The notes below the pieces were generated by a model. It was not told the origin of the DNA, searched no databases, and saw only the letters and a list, made by a program, of their open reading frames with translations. Shown here piece by piece: positions 10,553-17,796 of a stretch of DNA of 55,689 nucleotides (position 1 is its first letter; each line of letters begins with the position of its first letter). This DNA is from Alphaproteobacteria bacterium (GTDB lineage: Bacteria > Pseudomonadota > Alphaproteobacteria > Caulobacterales > Aquidulcibacteraceae), in assembly GCA_030430715.1 (NCBI GenBank), contig JAUIJZ010000010.1:1-55689 (forward strand). Direction: 5' to 3'. Position numbers and translations under genes: made by a program.

Positions 10553-11304
10553 CCGTCGCTTACGAACCTCCGCGCGATCTCGCGAGCAAACTCGGCCGCA
10601 GACTAACGCAATGGCGCGCCGCTCGCCCCGCAACGCTGCGTTTCGCCCAGCCGATGCTTTCGGTGTGCTTTGACGACTTTCCCGCGAGCGCCGCATTAAA
10701 TGGCGCACGCATTCTCGAAGCGCGGGGCGCGCGCGGGACCTTCTTCGCAGCAGCGGGGCTCGCCGAGCAAGACGGTCCATGCGGACGCAATTTCTCCGCC
10801 GCCGATCTCTTGCGCCTCGCGAAAGTAGGCCACGAGATCGCCTGCCATACCTACGCGCACAAGGATTGCGCGCGTAGCGAAACCTATGAGGTTCTAAAAG
10901 ATATAGCGGCAAACCGCGACGCACTGGCGCTCATGGGCGCCTCCGCGCCGAACACGCTCGCCTATCCCTATGGCGAGACCACGACCGCACTGAAAAACGC
11001 TCTCCCGCCAAGATTCAGCTGCGCGCGCGGCGTTCTGCCAGGCCTCAATATTGGCCGGACGGATCTTGCGCAATTGCGCGCCTACCCGTTGTTTGGCGTC
11101 AATGCGATGGACCGCGCACAAGCATCACTCAAACGCGCAGCCCGGATGAATGCATGGATGATCGCTTTCACGCATGACGTCGAAACGACGCCATCGCTCT
11201 ACGGCACATCCTGCAATGATCTTGAAGCATTTTTGAGCGCGGCCCAGACAATGGGATTTGAGATCGCGCCCATGAATGAAGTCCTGGGGCAAAGACTGCC
11301 ATGA
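10549..11304 (+). CDS. hfsH: Polysaccharide deacetylase, NodB-type (HfsH-like)
   Basis: This 251-residue protein belongs to the NodB/carbohydrate-esterase 4 group, which removes N-acetyl groups from polysaccharide. The metal and base aspartates sit in SVCFDDFPAS, and the metal-binding histidines in CHTYAHKD (HTxxH pattern). The later AYPYGE and IAFTHDVET motifs complete the active site. The start is a GTG overlapping the previous stop, and its own stop overlaps the next ATG (ATGA). No signal peptide is present, so it would act in the cytoplasm on lipid-linked sugars. In Caulobacter the homologous HfsH is needed for holdfast cohesion and adhesion; the same role is inferred here. Confidence 0.82.
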   Translation: MTVAYEPPRDLASKLGRRLTQWRAARPATLRFAQPMLSVCFDDFPASAALNGARILEARGARGTFFAAAGLAEQDGPCGRNFSAADLLRLAKVGHEIACHTYAHKDCARSETYEVLKDIAANRDALALMGASAPNTLAYPYGETTTALKNALPPRFSCARGVLPGLNIGRTDLAQLRAYPLFGVNAMDRAQASLKRAARMNAWMIAFTHDVETTPSLYGTSCNDLEAFLSAAQTMGFEIAPMNEVLGQRLP

Positions 11305-12209
11305 ACAAAGTCAGCGTCCTCATCCCTACATTCCGCCGCCCGGATGCGTTTCTACGCGCAGCGCGGAGTGTGCTAGCGCAACAGAACGCGCCCACATTTG
11401 AACTCATCGCCATCGACAATGCCCCCGATCACTCGGCGCGTGATGCCCTTGCTCAAATCTCATCAGAAGCGCAGATATCCTTCCGCTACGCCCATGAAGC
11501 GCGGCCGGGCGTCTCGCACGCCCGCAACGCCGCGCTGGCGCTGGCCAAGGGAGAGCTCATCGCGTGGCTGGACGATGACGAAGAAGCTACGCCGCACTGG
11601 CTCGCCAGCCTCGTCGCCGCGCGCCGCGAAACCGGCGCACAAAGCGTTTTCGGTCCGGTGCGCGCGCGCGCGGCGGCAGACACGCCAAACGCCGGTTTTT
11701 TTGAGAGCCTCTATACGCGCGAAGGCCCAGCCGAATTTGGGCTTTGCCCAGACTATTTCGGCATCGGCAATTCGCTACAGCCGCGCACCATGTTTGAGGA
11801 TGCGCCGTTTGACGTCAGCGCCAACGAAAGCGGCGGCGAGGACGACAAGCTCTTCACTTCATGGGCTGAAGCCGGCGCCACCTTCGCCTGGGCCCCCCAG
11901 GCCCTGGTCATTGAGCATCTCGGGACTGAGCGGCTCAACCTCGCACATGGTTTGAAGCGCGCCTTCGCCTACGGCCAAGGCCCCAGTGAGACCGCTTGGA
12001 CCCAGCGCAAATACGCAACGCTCGCTCGCCATATGAGCATTGGCGCACTGCAAGCGCCCGCATGCGCACTGGCGAGCGCACTAGTAGCGACCACTTCCCC
12101 GCCGCGCGCAATGGCTCTTGCCGACCGCGCGGCACGCGGCGCGGGCAAAGTCTTTTGGTTTTTCACGCAACGCTTCTACGGCGAACGGCTCGTACGAAAC
12201 GCGGCTTAG
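11301..12209 (+). CDS. Second GT2 glycosyltransferase of the holdfast locus
   Basis: A 302-residue family 2 glycosyltransferase with VSVLIPTFRRPDAFLRAA at the N-terminus, ARPGVSHARNAAL, and an acidic metal site AWLDDDEEATPHW. The later GIGNSLQPRTMF and GGEDDKLF supply the catalytic-base region. A hydrophobic segment near the C-terminus (ACALASALVATTSPP) may anchor it to the membrane. It overlaps hfsH by four bases, so it is part of the same operon, in the slot where Caulobacter carries the polymerase gene hfsC. It could be the counterpart of the GT2 HfsL, but I cannot tell this from sequence alone. Its TAG stop overlaps the TAA stop of convergent hfsB. Confidence 0.8.
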   Translation: MNKVSVLIPTFRRPDAFLRAARSVLAQQNAPTFELIAIDNAPDHSARDALAQISSEAQISFRYAHEARPGVSHARNAALALAKGELIAWLDDDEEATPHWLASLVAARRETGAQSVFGPVRARAAADTPNAGFFESLYTREGPAEFGLCPDYFGIGNSLQPRTMFEDAPFDVSANESGGEDDKLFTSWAEAGATFAWAPQALVIEHLGTERLNLAHGLKRAFAYGQGPSETAWTQRKYATLARHMSIGALQAPACALASALVATTSPPRAMALADRAARGAGKVFWFFTQRFYGERLVRNAA

Positions 12210-12886
12210 GCGCTCTTGCGCAACATGCGGTCGATCATGAGCACAGGCTCGGTTACGCCTGCATAGACCAAACCGATCAGATTGGCGCCAGCGCGGAGCA
12301 AATCAGCTTTGGCCGTCAGCGCGGCCGGCGCCGCCCCAGCATCCGCGCCAACGACAAGCACGACCCCGTCCATGTGACGCGCGATACGCAAAGCCGCTTT
12401 GCTGCGATCAAGCGAGGGCGCAGCCACAACCATAGTCGCGCCGCTCGCGCGGACTGCGTCCCAATACCCCGAGCGATCAGACATCCAAACGCGCCATTGC
12501 GGCGCAAGTGCGGAATTGTCGAATTCACCTACAAACAGGTTTTTTGTTCCAACACGCCGGAAGTAATAACTTGGCGGCGCCTCTGAAACGATGCGCTTTT
12601 GATCATCTACAGGCGCGTAAAAGCGCGTGCCTCCAAGCACACTTGTCGCGCGCGGCCCTAGCTGGCGATCATACATCGCCAACCATGCATTGCGCTTGAG
12701 ATCCAAATCAATGGCGTAAGCCGCGCGCGTGCCGCTCGCTTGCGCCTCGGCGACGCCCCGCGCAACCGTGGTTACGCCTTGGCCTCGCTGACCCGCAACA
12801 ATCATAATAGCGCGGCCGGCGCCGGCCGATTTTGTCGGTTGCACGCGAAGGGCGTCTAGAATGCCCGATACGGAAAACGCGCTCAT
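12206..12886 (-). CDS. hfsB: HfsB-like BY-kinase-fold protein with degenerate P-loop
   Basis: A 226-residue protein with the MinD/CpsD-type fold that normally partners the chain-length regulator in capsule and holdfast export. The P-loop position reads AGQRGQGVTT: the lysine of the Walker A motif is replaced by valine, and the strand AAYAIDLDLKRNAW takes the place of Walker A'. No C-terminal tyrosine cluster is present. It is therefore probably not an active tyrosine kinase, which agrees with the reduced HfsB of Caulobacter. Its start overlaps the stop of hfsA by four bases, so the two are translationally coupled, and its stop overlaps the stop of the convergent glycosyltransferase. Confidence 0.72.
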   Translation of the reverse strand: MSAFSVSGILDALRVQPTKSAGAGRAIMIVAGQRGQGVTTVARGVAEAQASGTRAAYAIDLDLKRNAWLAMYDRQLGPRATSVLGGTRFYAPVDDQKRIVSEAPPSYYFRRVGTKNLFVGEFDNSALAPQWRVWMSDRSGYWDAVRASGATMVVAAPSLDRSKAALRIARHMDGVVLVVGADAGAAPAALTAKADLLRAGANLIGLVYAGVTEPVLMIDRMLRKSA

Positions 12887-14403
12887 GCGCCGCCCTCGAC
12901 AAGGGTGAGTGTCGGCCTGGCTTTTGTGTGCGGCTTCTTCCCGGACCCGCGCTGTTTAGGGGAGCGCGGCATTACCGCCAGAACAGGCGCATCCAGTGTT
13001 CGCGCCGCGCTCGTTGGCGTTGGGAAGCCTCGCCGCATCAACGCACGCGATAGTCCAGCAGCAATCGCGATGATGCCAGCGATTAGAAGCGTTGCGATCA
13101 TGATTGGCCAACGCATGCTTTCCCCCTGGCTCGGCGGCATCGCGCGCTCAAGCGGAGTGATGTTATCTGTCGCCCGCCCCAGCATTTGCGTTCGCGCGCG
13201 CGCTTCTTCCGCACGCGTCGCGAAATTCTGCGCGTTTGTTTCAACAACACTACGTTCACGCTGTAGCTGTCGGAATTGCGGCTCAAGGCCCTGCATAACG
13301 CGAAGACGCTCGCGAACCTCCGCGCGCTGACTTGCAAGCGCCGTCTCGCGTCCTCGTTGCGCACGAGCCTCCGCCTCCATTGCGTAGAGTTGGCTGGCCA
13401 CATCCTGGCGCACCGGGTTCGGCCCACGGCGCGTCACACTGGCAGGATCACCGCCCTCTAAGAATAGGTTCAATTGAGCGATGCGCCGATCGACTTCGCG
13501 GACTGGCGCTGCGTCATCATTATAGCGCGAAAGCAGACGCTCACGTTCTAGCTGTGCCGACACCAAATCCCGCCGCGCATCGGATTCCGAGTAAAGTTCG
13601 ATTTCGGCCGGCTCAGCCGCATGACGCTGACGCAACGCCGCGGCGCGCGCCTGCGCTTCGCGCCTGCTTGTTTCAGCTTCCAATGCTTCGGTTTCAATTG
13701 TCGCGGCCCTCGCCGCCAGCGCCGACATTTCCGCTTCGAAATCGCTGATCTGATGCTCGGTCAGGAATGCCGCCAAGGCTTCGCTTGCTGCGCCAGCGCG
13801 CGTGCTCAAATCCGCACTTTCCTGCGACAGCACCGCATATTCATCGCCAACGAGAACATCACGGCGATGCGCAAGATAGGCATCGATCAGACCATTGAGC
13901 GCAAGCGCCGCGACCTCGGGGTCACGGTGCGCAAAGGACATGGCTATCGAAGGCGTTTGCGGCGCGGTTTCCAATGTAAGATGCCGGGCGAACGCACGCT
14001 CAGCCGACGCCAATTTTCGCGCCTCCGAGCCTGGCGCGAGATCGATCGCCGGATAGAGGTTGGCCAAACCGATATCCGAAATAGCGCGCCGCACCACCGC
14101 GCCTGAAGCAAGCATGCGCATTTCCGCGTTCACAACAGCTTGCATGTCAGGTGTGGCGCCAGCACCGGCGCCCCCAGCCGTAGGCTGATACACGTATTCC
14201 TCGCCCAGCCGCACCAATAGCTCAGCGCGCGCGGTATAGCTTCGTGGAGCCGCCAACGCCGCAACGAGCCCGAGCGCGCAAATCGCCGCGCCTACGGCCA
14301 GCACAACCGTCCGCTCGGCCCAGAGCATCGCCGCCAAATCGGCAAAACTCATACGCGGCGCTTCCGACCAGGCGAACCAAGCTTGTTTGGCGCTCGTCTT
14401 CAT
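12883..14403 (-). CDS. hfsA: Polysaccharide chain-length/co-polymerase protein, Wzz/Wzc type (HfsA-like)
   Basis: A 506-residue inner-membrane protein of the polysaccharide co-polymerase group. The first membrane helix is at about residues 34-52 (VVLAVGAAICALGLVAAL), then the Wzz beta-alpha domain (PRSYTARAELLVRLGEEYVY). A long, arginine- and glutamate-rich coiled-coil periplasmic region covers roughly residues 190-420, with the second helix at about 433-455 (WPIMIATLLIAGIIAIAAG). There is no fused kinase domain; the partner is the separate HfsB. The cytoplasmic tail is basic (KQRGSGKKPHTKARP). It faces hfsD across a 133-base divergent promoter region, the same arrangement as Caulobacter hfsD / hfsA-hfsB. 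Confidence 0.8.
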   Translation of the reverse strand: MKTSAKQAWFAWSEAPRMSFADLAAMLWAERTVVLAVGAAICALGLVAALAAPRSYTARAELLVRLGEEYVYQPTAGGAGAGATPDMQAVVNAEMRMLASGAVVRRAISDIGLANLYPAIDLAPGSEARKLASAERAFARHLTLETAPQTPSIAMSFAHRDPEVAALALNGLIDAYLAHRRDVLVGDEYAVLSQESADLSTRAGAASEALAAFLTEHQISDFEAEMSALAARAATIETEALEAETSRREAQARAAALRQRHAAEPAEIELYSESDARRDLVSAQLERERLLSRYNDDAAPVREVDRRIAQLNLFLEGGDPASVTRRGPNPVRQDVASQLYAMEAEARAQRGRETALASQRAEVRERLRVMQGLEPQFRQLQRERSVVETNAQNFATRAEEARARTQMLGRATDNITPLERAMPPSQGESMRWPIMIATLLIAGIIAIAAGLSRALMRRGFPTPTSAARTLDAPVLAVMPRSPKQRGSGKKPHTKARPTLTLVEGGA

Positions 14404-14536
14404 CGTGGCTCCAGTAGCGTTTCCGCAATTCTGAGCCGAAGCATGATCCCATTTGGTAAAGGATCATTCACTAGATTGGCTCAGCTTCACCGCAGAGCCC
14501 TAAAGAGGGCGCCCTAACAAAGAGTTGGAGCGCGAT
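14404..14536. promoter_or_regulatory. Divergent control region between hfsA and hfsD
   Basis: This gap must hold the promoters for both arms of the export module. It contains an inverted repeat ATGATCC-N11-GGATCAT (14443-14449 and 14461-14467) and, closer to hfsD, the palindrome AGGGCGCCCT (14506-14515), which also can pair with the upstream GCCC. These are operator-like, but no known regulator motif is recognised. GGAG at 14527-14530 is the ribosome-binding site of hfsD. Confidence 0.4.
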
Positions 14537-15238
14537 ATGCGCGCGGCAGTCATTTTCACCGCCCTTGCGGCTTTTTGCGTTGCGAGCAGCAGCGCGGCGC
14601 AGGACGCACCGGCGCCAGCGCCGGCGCCAATGACCTATTCGACCGAGACTCCACAATATCGGTTCTATCCAGGCGATGAGATTGAGATCACCGTCTTTTC
14701 GGCGCCGGAACTAAACCGCATCGTCACGGTGGGGCCGGATGGCCGCATAGCACTGCCCCTATTGCCACGCATCACCGCCGCCGATCTGAGCGCCGATGAA
14801 TTGCATGACGCGCTTGTCGCCGCCTACGCCACACATCTGCGCATGCCAGAACTGGCCGTTACGCCCCGCAGCTACGCCTCGCGGCAAGTTTTTGTCGGCG
14901 GTGAAGTCGCGCGGCCTGGCATCTATGAGATGCCGGCTAATATCGACGCATTCCAAGCCGTTGCGCTAGCCGGCGGGTTCCTCCCCAGCGCGCGCCGGGG
15001 CGAAGTCTTGGTGCTCTCACGCGCCAGGGGCGAAGCGGCGGTAACGCCGGTCGATCTATCCACGCGCGCCATGCGCGGCGGCTTCCCAAGTGCGCAACCG
15101 CTGCAGCGCTATGATGTCGTGTTTGTGCCTCGCTCGCGCATTAGCCAAGTGAACCTCTTCATGCAGCAATATGTGCGCGACGCGCTGCCAGTACAATTCA
15201 GCTTCTATTACGACCTCCGCGGCGACAGGAATAATTAG
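14537..15238 (+). CDS. hfsD: Polysaccharide export secretin-like protein, Wza family (HfsD-like)
   Basis: A 233-residue outer-membrane/periplasmic export protein. The ATG at 14537 is chosen because GGAG lies six bases upstream; an in-frame TTG at 14525 is part of that site. A signal peptide (residues about 1-21, ending ASSSAAQD) is followed by an Ala-Pro linker, then the Poly_export domain (YRFYPGDEIEITVFSAPELN, VGPDGRIALPLL) and an SLBB domain (VFVGGEVARPGIYEMP, FQAVALAGGFL). The signal peptide lacks a proper lipobox cysteine, unlike E. coli Wza. Together with hfsA and hfsB on the opposite strand it makes up the export module. Confidence 0.82.
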   Translation: MRAAVIFTALAAFCVASSSAAQDAPAPAPAPMTYSTETPQYRFYPGDEIEITVFSAPELNRIVTVGPDGRIALPLLPRITAADLSADELHDALVAAYATHLRMPELAVTPRSYASRQVFVGGEVARPGIYEMPANIDAFQAVALAGGFLPSARRGEVLVLSRARGEAAVTPVDLSTRAMRGGFPSAQPLQRYDVVFVPRSRISQVNLFMQQYVRDALPVQFSFYYDLRGDRNN

Positions 15239-15271
15239 AAAAACGGGCCGCCAGCTTTCGCCAGCGGCCCG
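15237..15271 (-). terminator. Rho-independent terminator of the pstS-like gene
   Basis: On the minus strand a CGGGCCGC/GCGGCCCG stem (15244-15271) with a GAAA-containing loop is followed by a run of five T. It lies 28 bases after the stop of the phosphate-binding protein and just beyond the hfsD stop. Confidence 0.8.
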
Positions 15272-15299
15272 CTCATCATTTCCGTTTTTGCGCGTGCGC

Positions 15300-16319
15300 T
15301 TAGTGCGCAGCCGCCTCGTTCGAGAGCGGACGCGCGACAAGTTCCTCTATGCTCAGGCCCACTTCGTTGTGCCCACCGAATGCGGTCCCGGTTTCATTGT
15401 TCGCAACGCGCTGGCGATAAGCCTCATACGCAGCTGGCGGCAGACCGACATAGCCAACGCGCGGCGCCAAAGAAGCCGCATTGTTGAGGTAGAAATCAAC
15501 AAAGCGGCGCACTTGTGGACGACGCAGCGCCTCAGCGCTCACATACATGAACATCGGACGCGCTAGCGGATACGAGCCGTCGGCGATCGTTTCCGGCGAA
15601 GGCGCGATACCGTTCACGGTGAGCGCATTGATGCGTTCTTGGTTCTGTTCGTAATAAGCATAACCAAAATAACCCATGCCGCCGGTGTTTGTAGCGACAC
15701 CCTGCACCAGAACGTTGTCGTCCTCGCTCGGCGTGAAGTCCGTGCGCGACGAACCGCTTTCGCCCATCACCGCTTCAGTGAAGAAATCGAACGTGCCCGA
15801 GGCCGTGCCCGGACCAAACAATTGCATCGGCGCGTCCGGCCCTTCTGAATAAACTTGGCGCCAACGCGTGATCGAGCCCTCAGCGTCCGGCCCCCACACT
15901 CGGCGCAGTTCGTCCATCGTGGTATCGGTCAGCGGATTTTCCGGATGCACGACGACGCTGATGCCGTCGAACGCAATCGGGATTTCCACATAGTCAACGC
16001 CGCCCGCTGCGCAGGCTTCCATCTCGGACGTCTTGATCGGACGCGAAGCATTGGTGATTTGAGTCTCACCCCGGCAGAATTTGCCGAAACCGCCCCCCGT
16101 GCCACTCTCTCCAACGGTTACGCGCGCGCCGCCTGTCACCTCGCGGGTAAAAGCTTCCGCAGCCGCTTCGGCCAGGGGGAACACAGTCGAAGACCCATCA
16201 ATCGCGATCGACTCGGAAGACGAGCCGCCGCTGGCGGGCGTATTCTCGCCGCTGCCGCATGCCGCAAGGGCTACGCTAAATGCCGCCGCCAAAACGACGC
16301 GCACCTTATTCGTGATCAT
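15300..16319 (-). CDS. Phosphate ABC transporter substrate-binding lipoprotein (PstS family)
   Basis: The mature protein would bind phosphate in the periplasm. The ATG at 16317-16319 is chosen: AGGAA lies about seven bases upstream and the next residues form a lipoprotein signal peptide ending in the lipobox LAAC (cysteine about residue 20), giving 339 residues. Longer starts upstream would add a polar, non-signal stretch. The PBP domain begins IDGSSTVFPLAEAAAEAF, with the phosphate-contacting GESGTGGGFGKFC and later GPGTASGTFDFF, all typical of PstS-like proteins. No pstC, pstA, pstB or phoU is next to it, so it is an orphan binding protein; a role in sensing or storage instead of transport is possible. 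A strong terminator follows. Confidence 0.88.
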   Translation of the reverse strand: MITNKVRVVLAAAFSVALAACGSGENTPASGGSSSESIAIDGSSTVFPLAEAAAEAFTREVTGGARVTVGESGTGGGFGKFCRGETQITNASRPIKTSEMEACAAGGVDYVEIPIAFDGISVVVHPENPLTDTTMDELRRVWGPDAEGSITRWRQVYSEGPDAPMQLFGPGTASGTFDFFTEAVMGESGSSRTDFTPSEDDNVLVQGVATNTGGMGYFGYAYYEQNQERINALTVNGIAPSPETIADGSYPLARPMFMYVSAEALRRPQVRRFVDFYLNNAASLAPRVGYVGLPPAAYEAYRQRVANNETGTAFGGHNEVGLSIEELVARPLSNEAAAH

Positions 16320-16416
16320 GGCCACATTCCTTATTTTCGCCTGCTTTGCCTCAGTAGCCGCCTCTTGCCCTTGGAACATGACAAACATGTTGCAGCCCTC
16401 ATCGCCTGCGGCAATT

Positions 16417-16548
16417 TCACGTCTCGTTTGTACCTTCCGGACGTTCATGAGGCGGCGTCAATTGCAAATTGAGCTTCCACAAAGCCCAAATGAGCCCTGC
16501 GGAAATCAGGATGCTGGCGCCCGCGGCAAGAACGATCCAGAGAGGCAT
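16417..16548 (-). CDS. Small single-helix membrane protein (43 aa)
   Basis: A short frame begins MPLWIVLAAGASILISAGL and continues IWALWKLNLQLTPP before ending in a polar tail. AGAGG sits about seven bases before the ATG. One membrane helix (residues about 3-25) followed by a lysine and a polar C-terminus is typical of real small membrane proteins. It lies between purQ (divergent) and the pstS-like gene, about 97 bases upstream of the latter on the same strand, so both may share a transcript. I do not recognise a family. The rest of the 16320-16634 gap shows no other gene. Confidence 0.5.
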   Translation of the reverse strand: MPLWIVLAAGASILISAGLIWALWKLNLQLTPPHERPEGTNET

Positions 16549-16634
16549 CGCTTCGCCTCTAGCCCGTCATTTGACCCCTGTGAAGCCGTCCTAACGCCCT
16601 TGGCCGGAATCATCCGGGGCTCTAGAAGAGCCCC

Positions 16635-17297
16635 ATGAAATCCGCCGTCATCGTCTTCCCAGGCTCGAATTGCGACCGCGACGCAGCCCGCGCGTTGCAG
16701 CGCATCACGAACACCCCAGCGCACATGGTCTGGCACAAGGAGACATCCCTTCCCGGCGGGCTGGACTTGGTCGTGCTGCCCGGCGGCTTCTCCTATGGGG
16801 ATTATCTCCGCTCTGGCGCGATGGCGGCGAAAAGCCCTGTTGTACGCGCCGTTATCGCCCACGCCGAGCGCGGCGGCCTCGTTCTTGGCATATGCAACGG
16901 CTTCCAGGTTCTAACCGAGACAAGATTGCTGCCCGGCGCGCTCGCACGCAATGCCGGTCTGAAATTCGTCTGTAAGGACGTTCCGCTCGCCATCGACAAT
17001 GCCGATACCGCCTTCACCCGGGCCTATCGCTCTCGGACCGAAACCGAAATTCCCATTGCACATGGCGACGGCCGCTTTGTCGCCGACGAAGAAGAACTCA
17101 ACCGCATCGAAGGCGAAGGACGCGTTGTGTTCCGCTACAAAGCCAATCCAAACGGCTCAGCCCGCGACATCGCCGGACTCATCAATGATCGCGGCAACGT
17201 CTTGGGGATGATGCCCCACCCTGAGCGCGCAACAGATATCGCGCTGGGCCGCACGGGCGGACGCGCCGTATTCGAAAGCCTGATGGACGCGGCATGA
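16635..17297 (+). CDS. purQ: Phosphoribosylformylglycinamidine synthase subunit PurQ
   Basis: The glutaminase subunit supplies ammonia for formylglycinamidine ribonucleotide synthesis in purine biosynthesis. At 220 residues it has the full class-I amidotransferase triad: nucleophile C87 in GICNGFQ and the HPE histidine-glutamate pair in MMPHPERAT near the C-terminus. The N-terminus [14 protein letters not shown] and [13 protein letters not shown] are diagnostic of bacterial PurQ. The partner genes purS and purL are not in this window. Its stop overlaps the start of the following acidic hypothetical protein by four bases, so the two are co-translated. Confidence 0.96.
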   Translation: MKSAVIVFPGSNCDRDAARALQRITNTPAHMVWHKETSLPGGLDLVVLPGGFSYGDYLRSGAMAAKSPVVRAVIAHAERGGLVLGICNGFQVLTETRLLPGALARNAGLKFVCKDVPLAIDNADTAFTRAYRSRTETEIPIAHGDGRFVADEEELNRIEGEGRVVFRYKANPNGSARDIAGLINDRGNVLGMMPHPERATDIALGRTGGRAVFESLMDAA

Positions 17298-17698
17298 GCG
17301 CCAAGAAACAACCTAACGCCGCCGGTTCCGATTTCGATGCCGAAGTCGATGCCGCACGCAACCGCTTGGAAAAAGCGATCCACGAAGAAACCGGCTTCGA
17401 TGACTTGGCCGCGTTGCAAGCAATAACGCCCCTATTAGAAAAGAAGATCGCCTCGCGGCGGCTCGCTTTTGCATTGGGCGACGAGGACGACGACGAAACG
17501 CAAGTTTCTGTTATCCATGTTCAGACCGACGAAGAGCTTGGCTTCATCTTCGCCGAAGATGGCGAGTATGTTTTTGAATCCAACCACCCCGATTATTTCG
17601 ACGATTTCGTCGATGACGATCCGGATCGCTTCGTAGAACGTCTGTACGAGACATTGCGCGCCGACCTTCCCAAATATGAGGTCGAGTACAAGAATTGA
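17294..17698 (+). CDS. Acidic protein of unknown function downstream of purQ
   Basis: A 134-residue soluble, strongly acidic protein that I do not recognise. The N-terminal 60 residues are probably helical ([17 protein letters not shown]), followed by an Asp/Glu cluster (GDEDDDETQ) and a beta-rich part, then [14 protein letters not shown]. There are no cysteines, signal peptide or membrane helices. It overlaps purQ by four bases (ATGA), so it is expressed with it. The length and composition look like a genuine conserved gene, but no function can be given. Confidence 0.7.
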   Translation: MSAKKQPNAAGSDFDAEVDAARNRLEKAIHEETGFDDLAALQAITPLLEKKIASRRLAFALGDEDDDETQVSVIHVQTDEELGFIFAEDGEYVFESNHPDYFDDFVDDDPDRFVERLYETLRADLPKYEVEYKN

Positions 17699-17704
17699 CG
17701 CCTT

Positions 17705-17726
17705 TTGGTGACTGCAAGTTCACCAA
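17705..17726. repeat. Inverted repeat in front of the CpaE-Sel1 gene
   Basis: TTGGTGA-N8-TCACCAA is a perfect 7-bp inverted repeat just after the preceding gene. It could be a weak terminator or an operator for the gene at 17797. A second, looser dyad (TTGT...ACAA around the palindrome ACACATGTG) follows at about 17738-17762. Confidence 0.35.
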
Positions 17727-17796
17727 TCTTGCTAAATTGTTTGCAACACATGTGCGACAAAAATAGCGCCGGGTAGGGATTTCGGCGCAGGTCTTC

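Noticed and set aside
12206-12886. Active tyrosine kinase of the BY type
   Set aside because: Walker A lysine and C-terminal tyrosine cluster are both missing.
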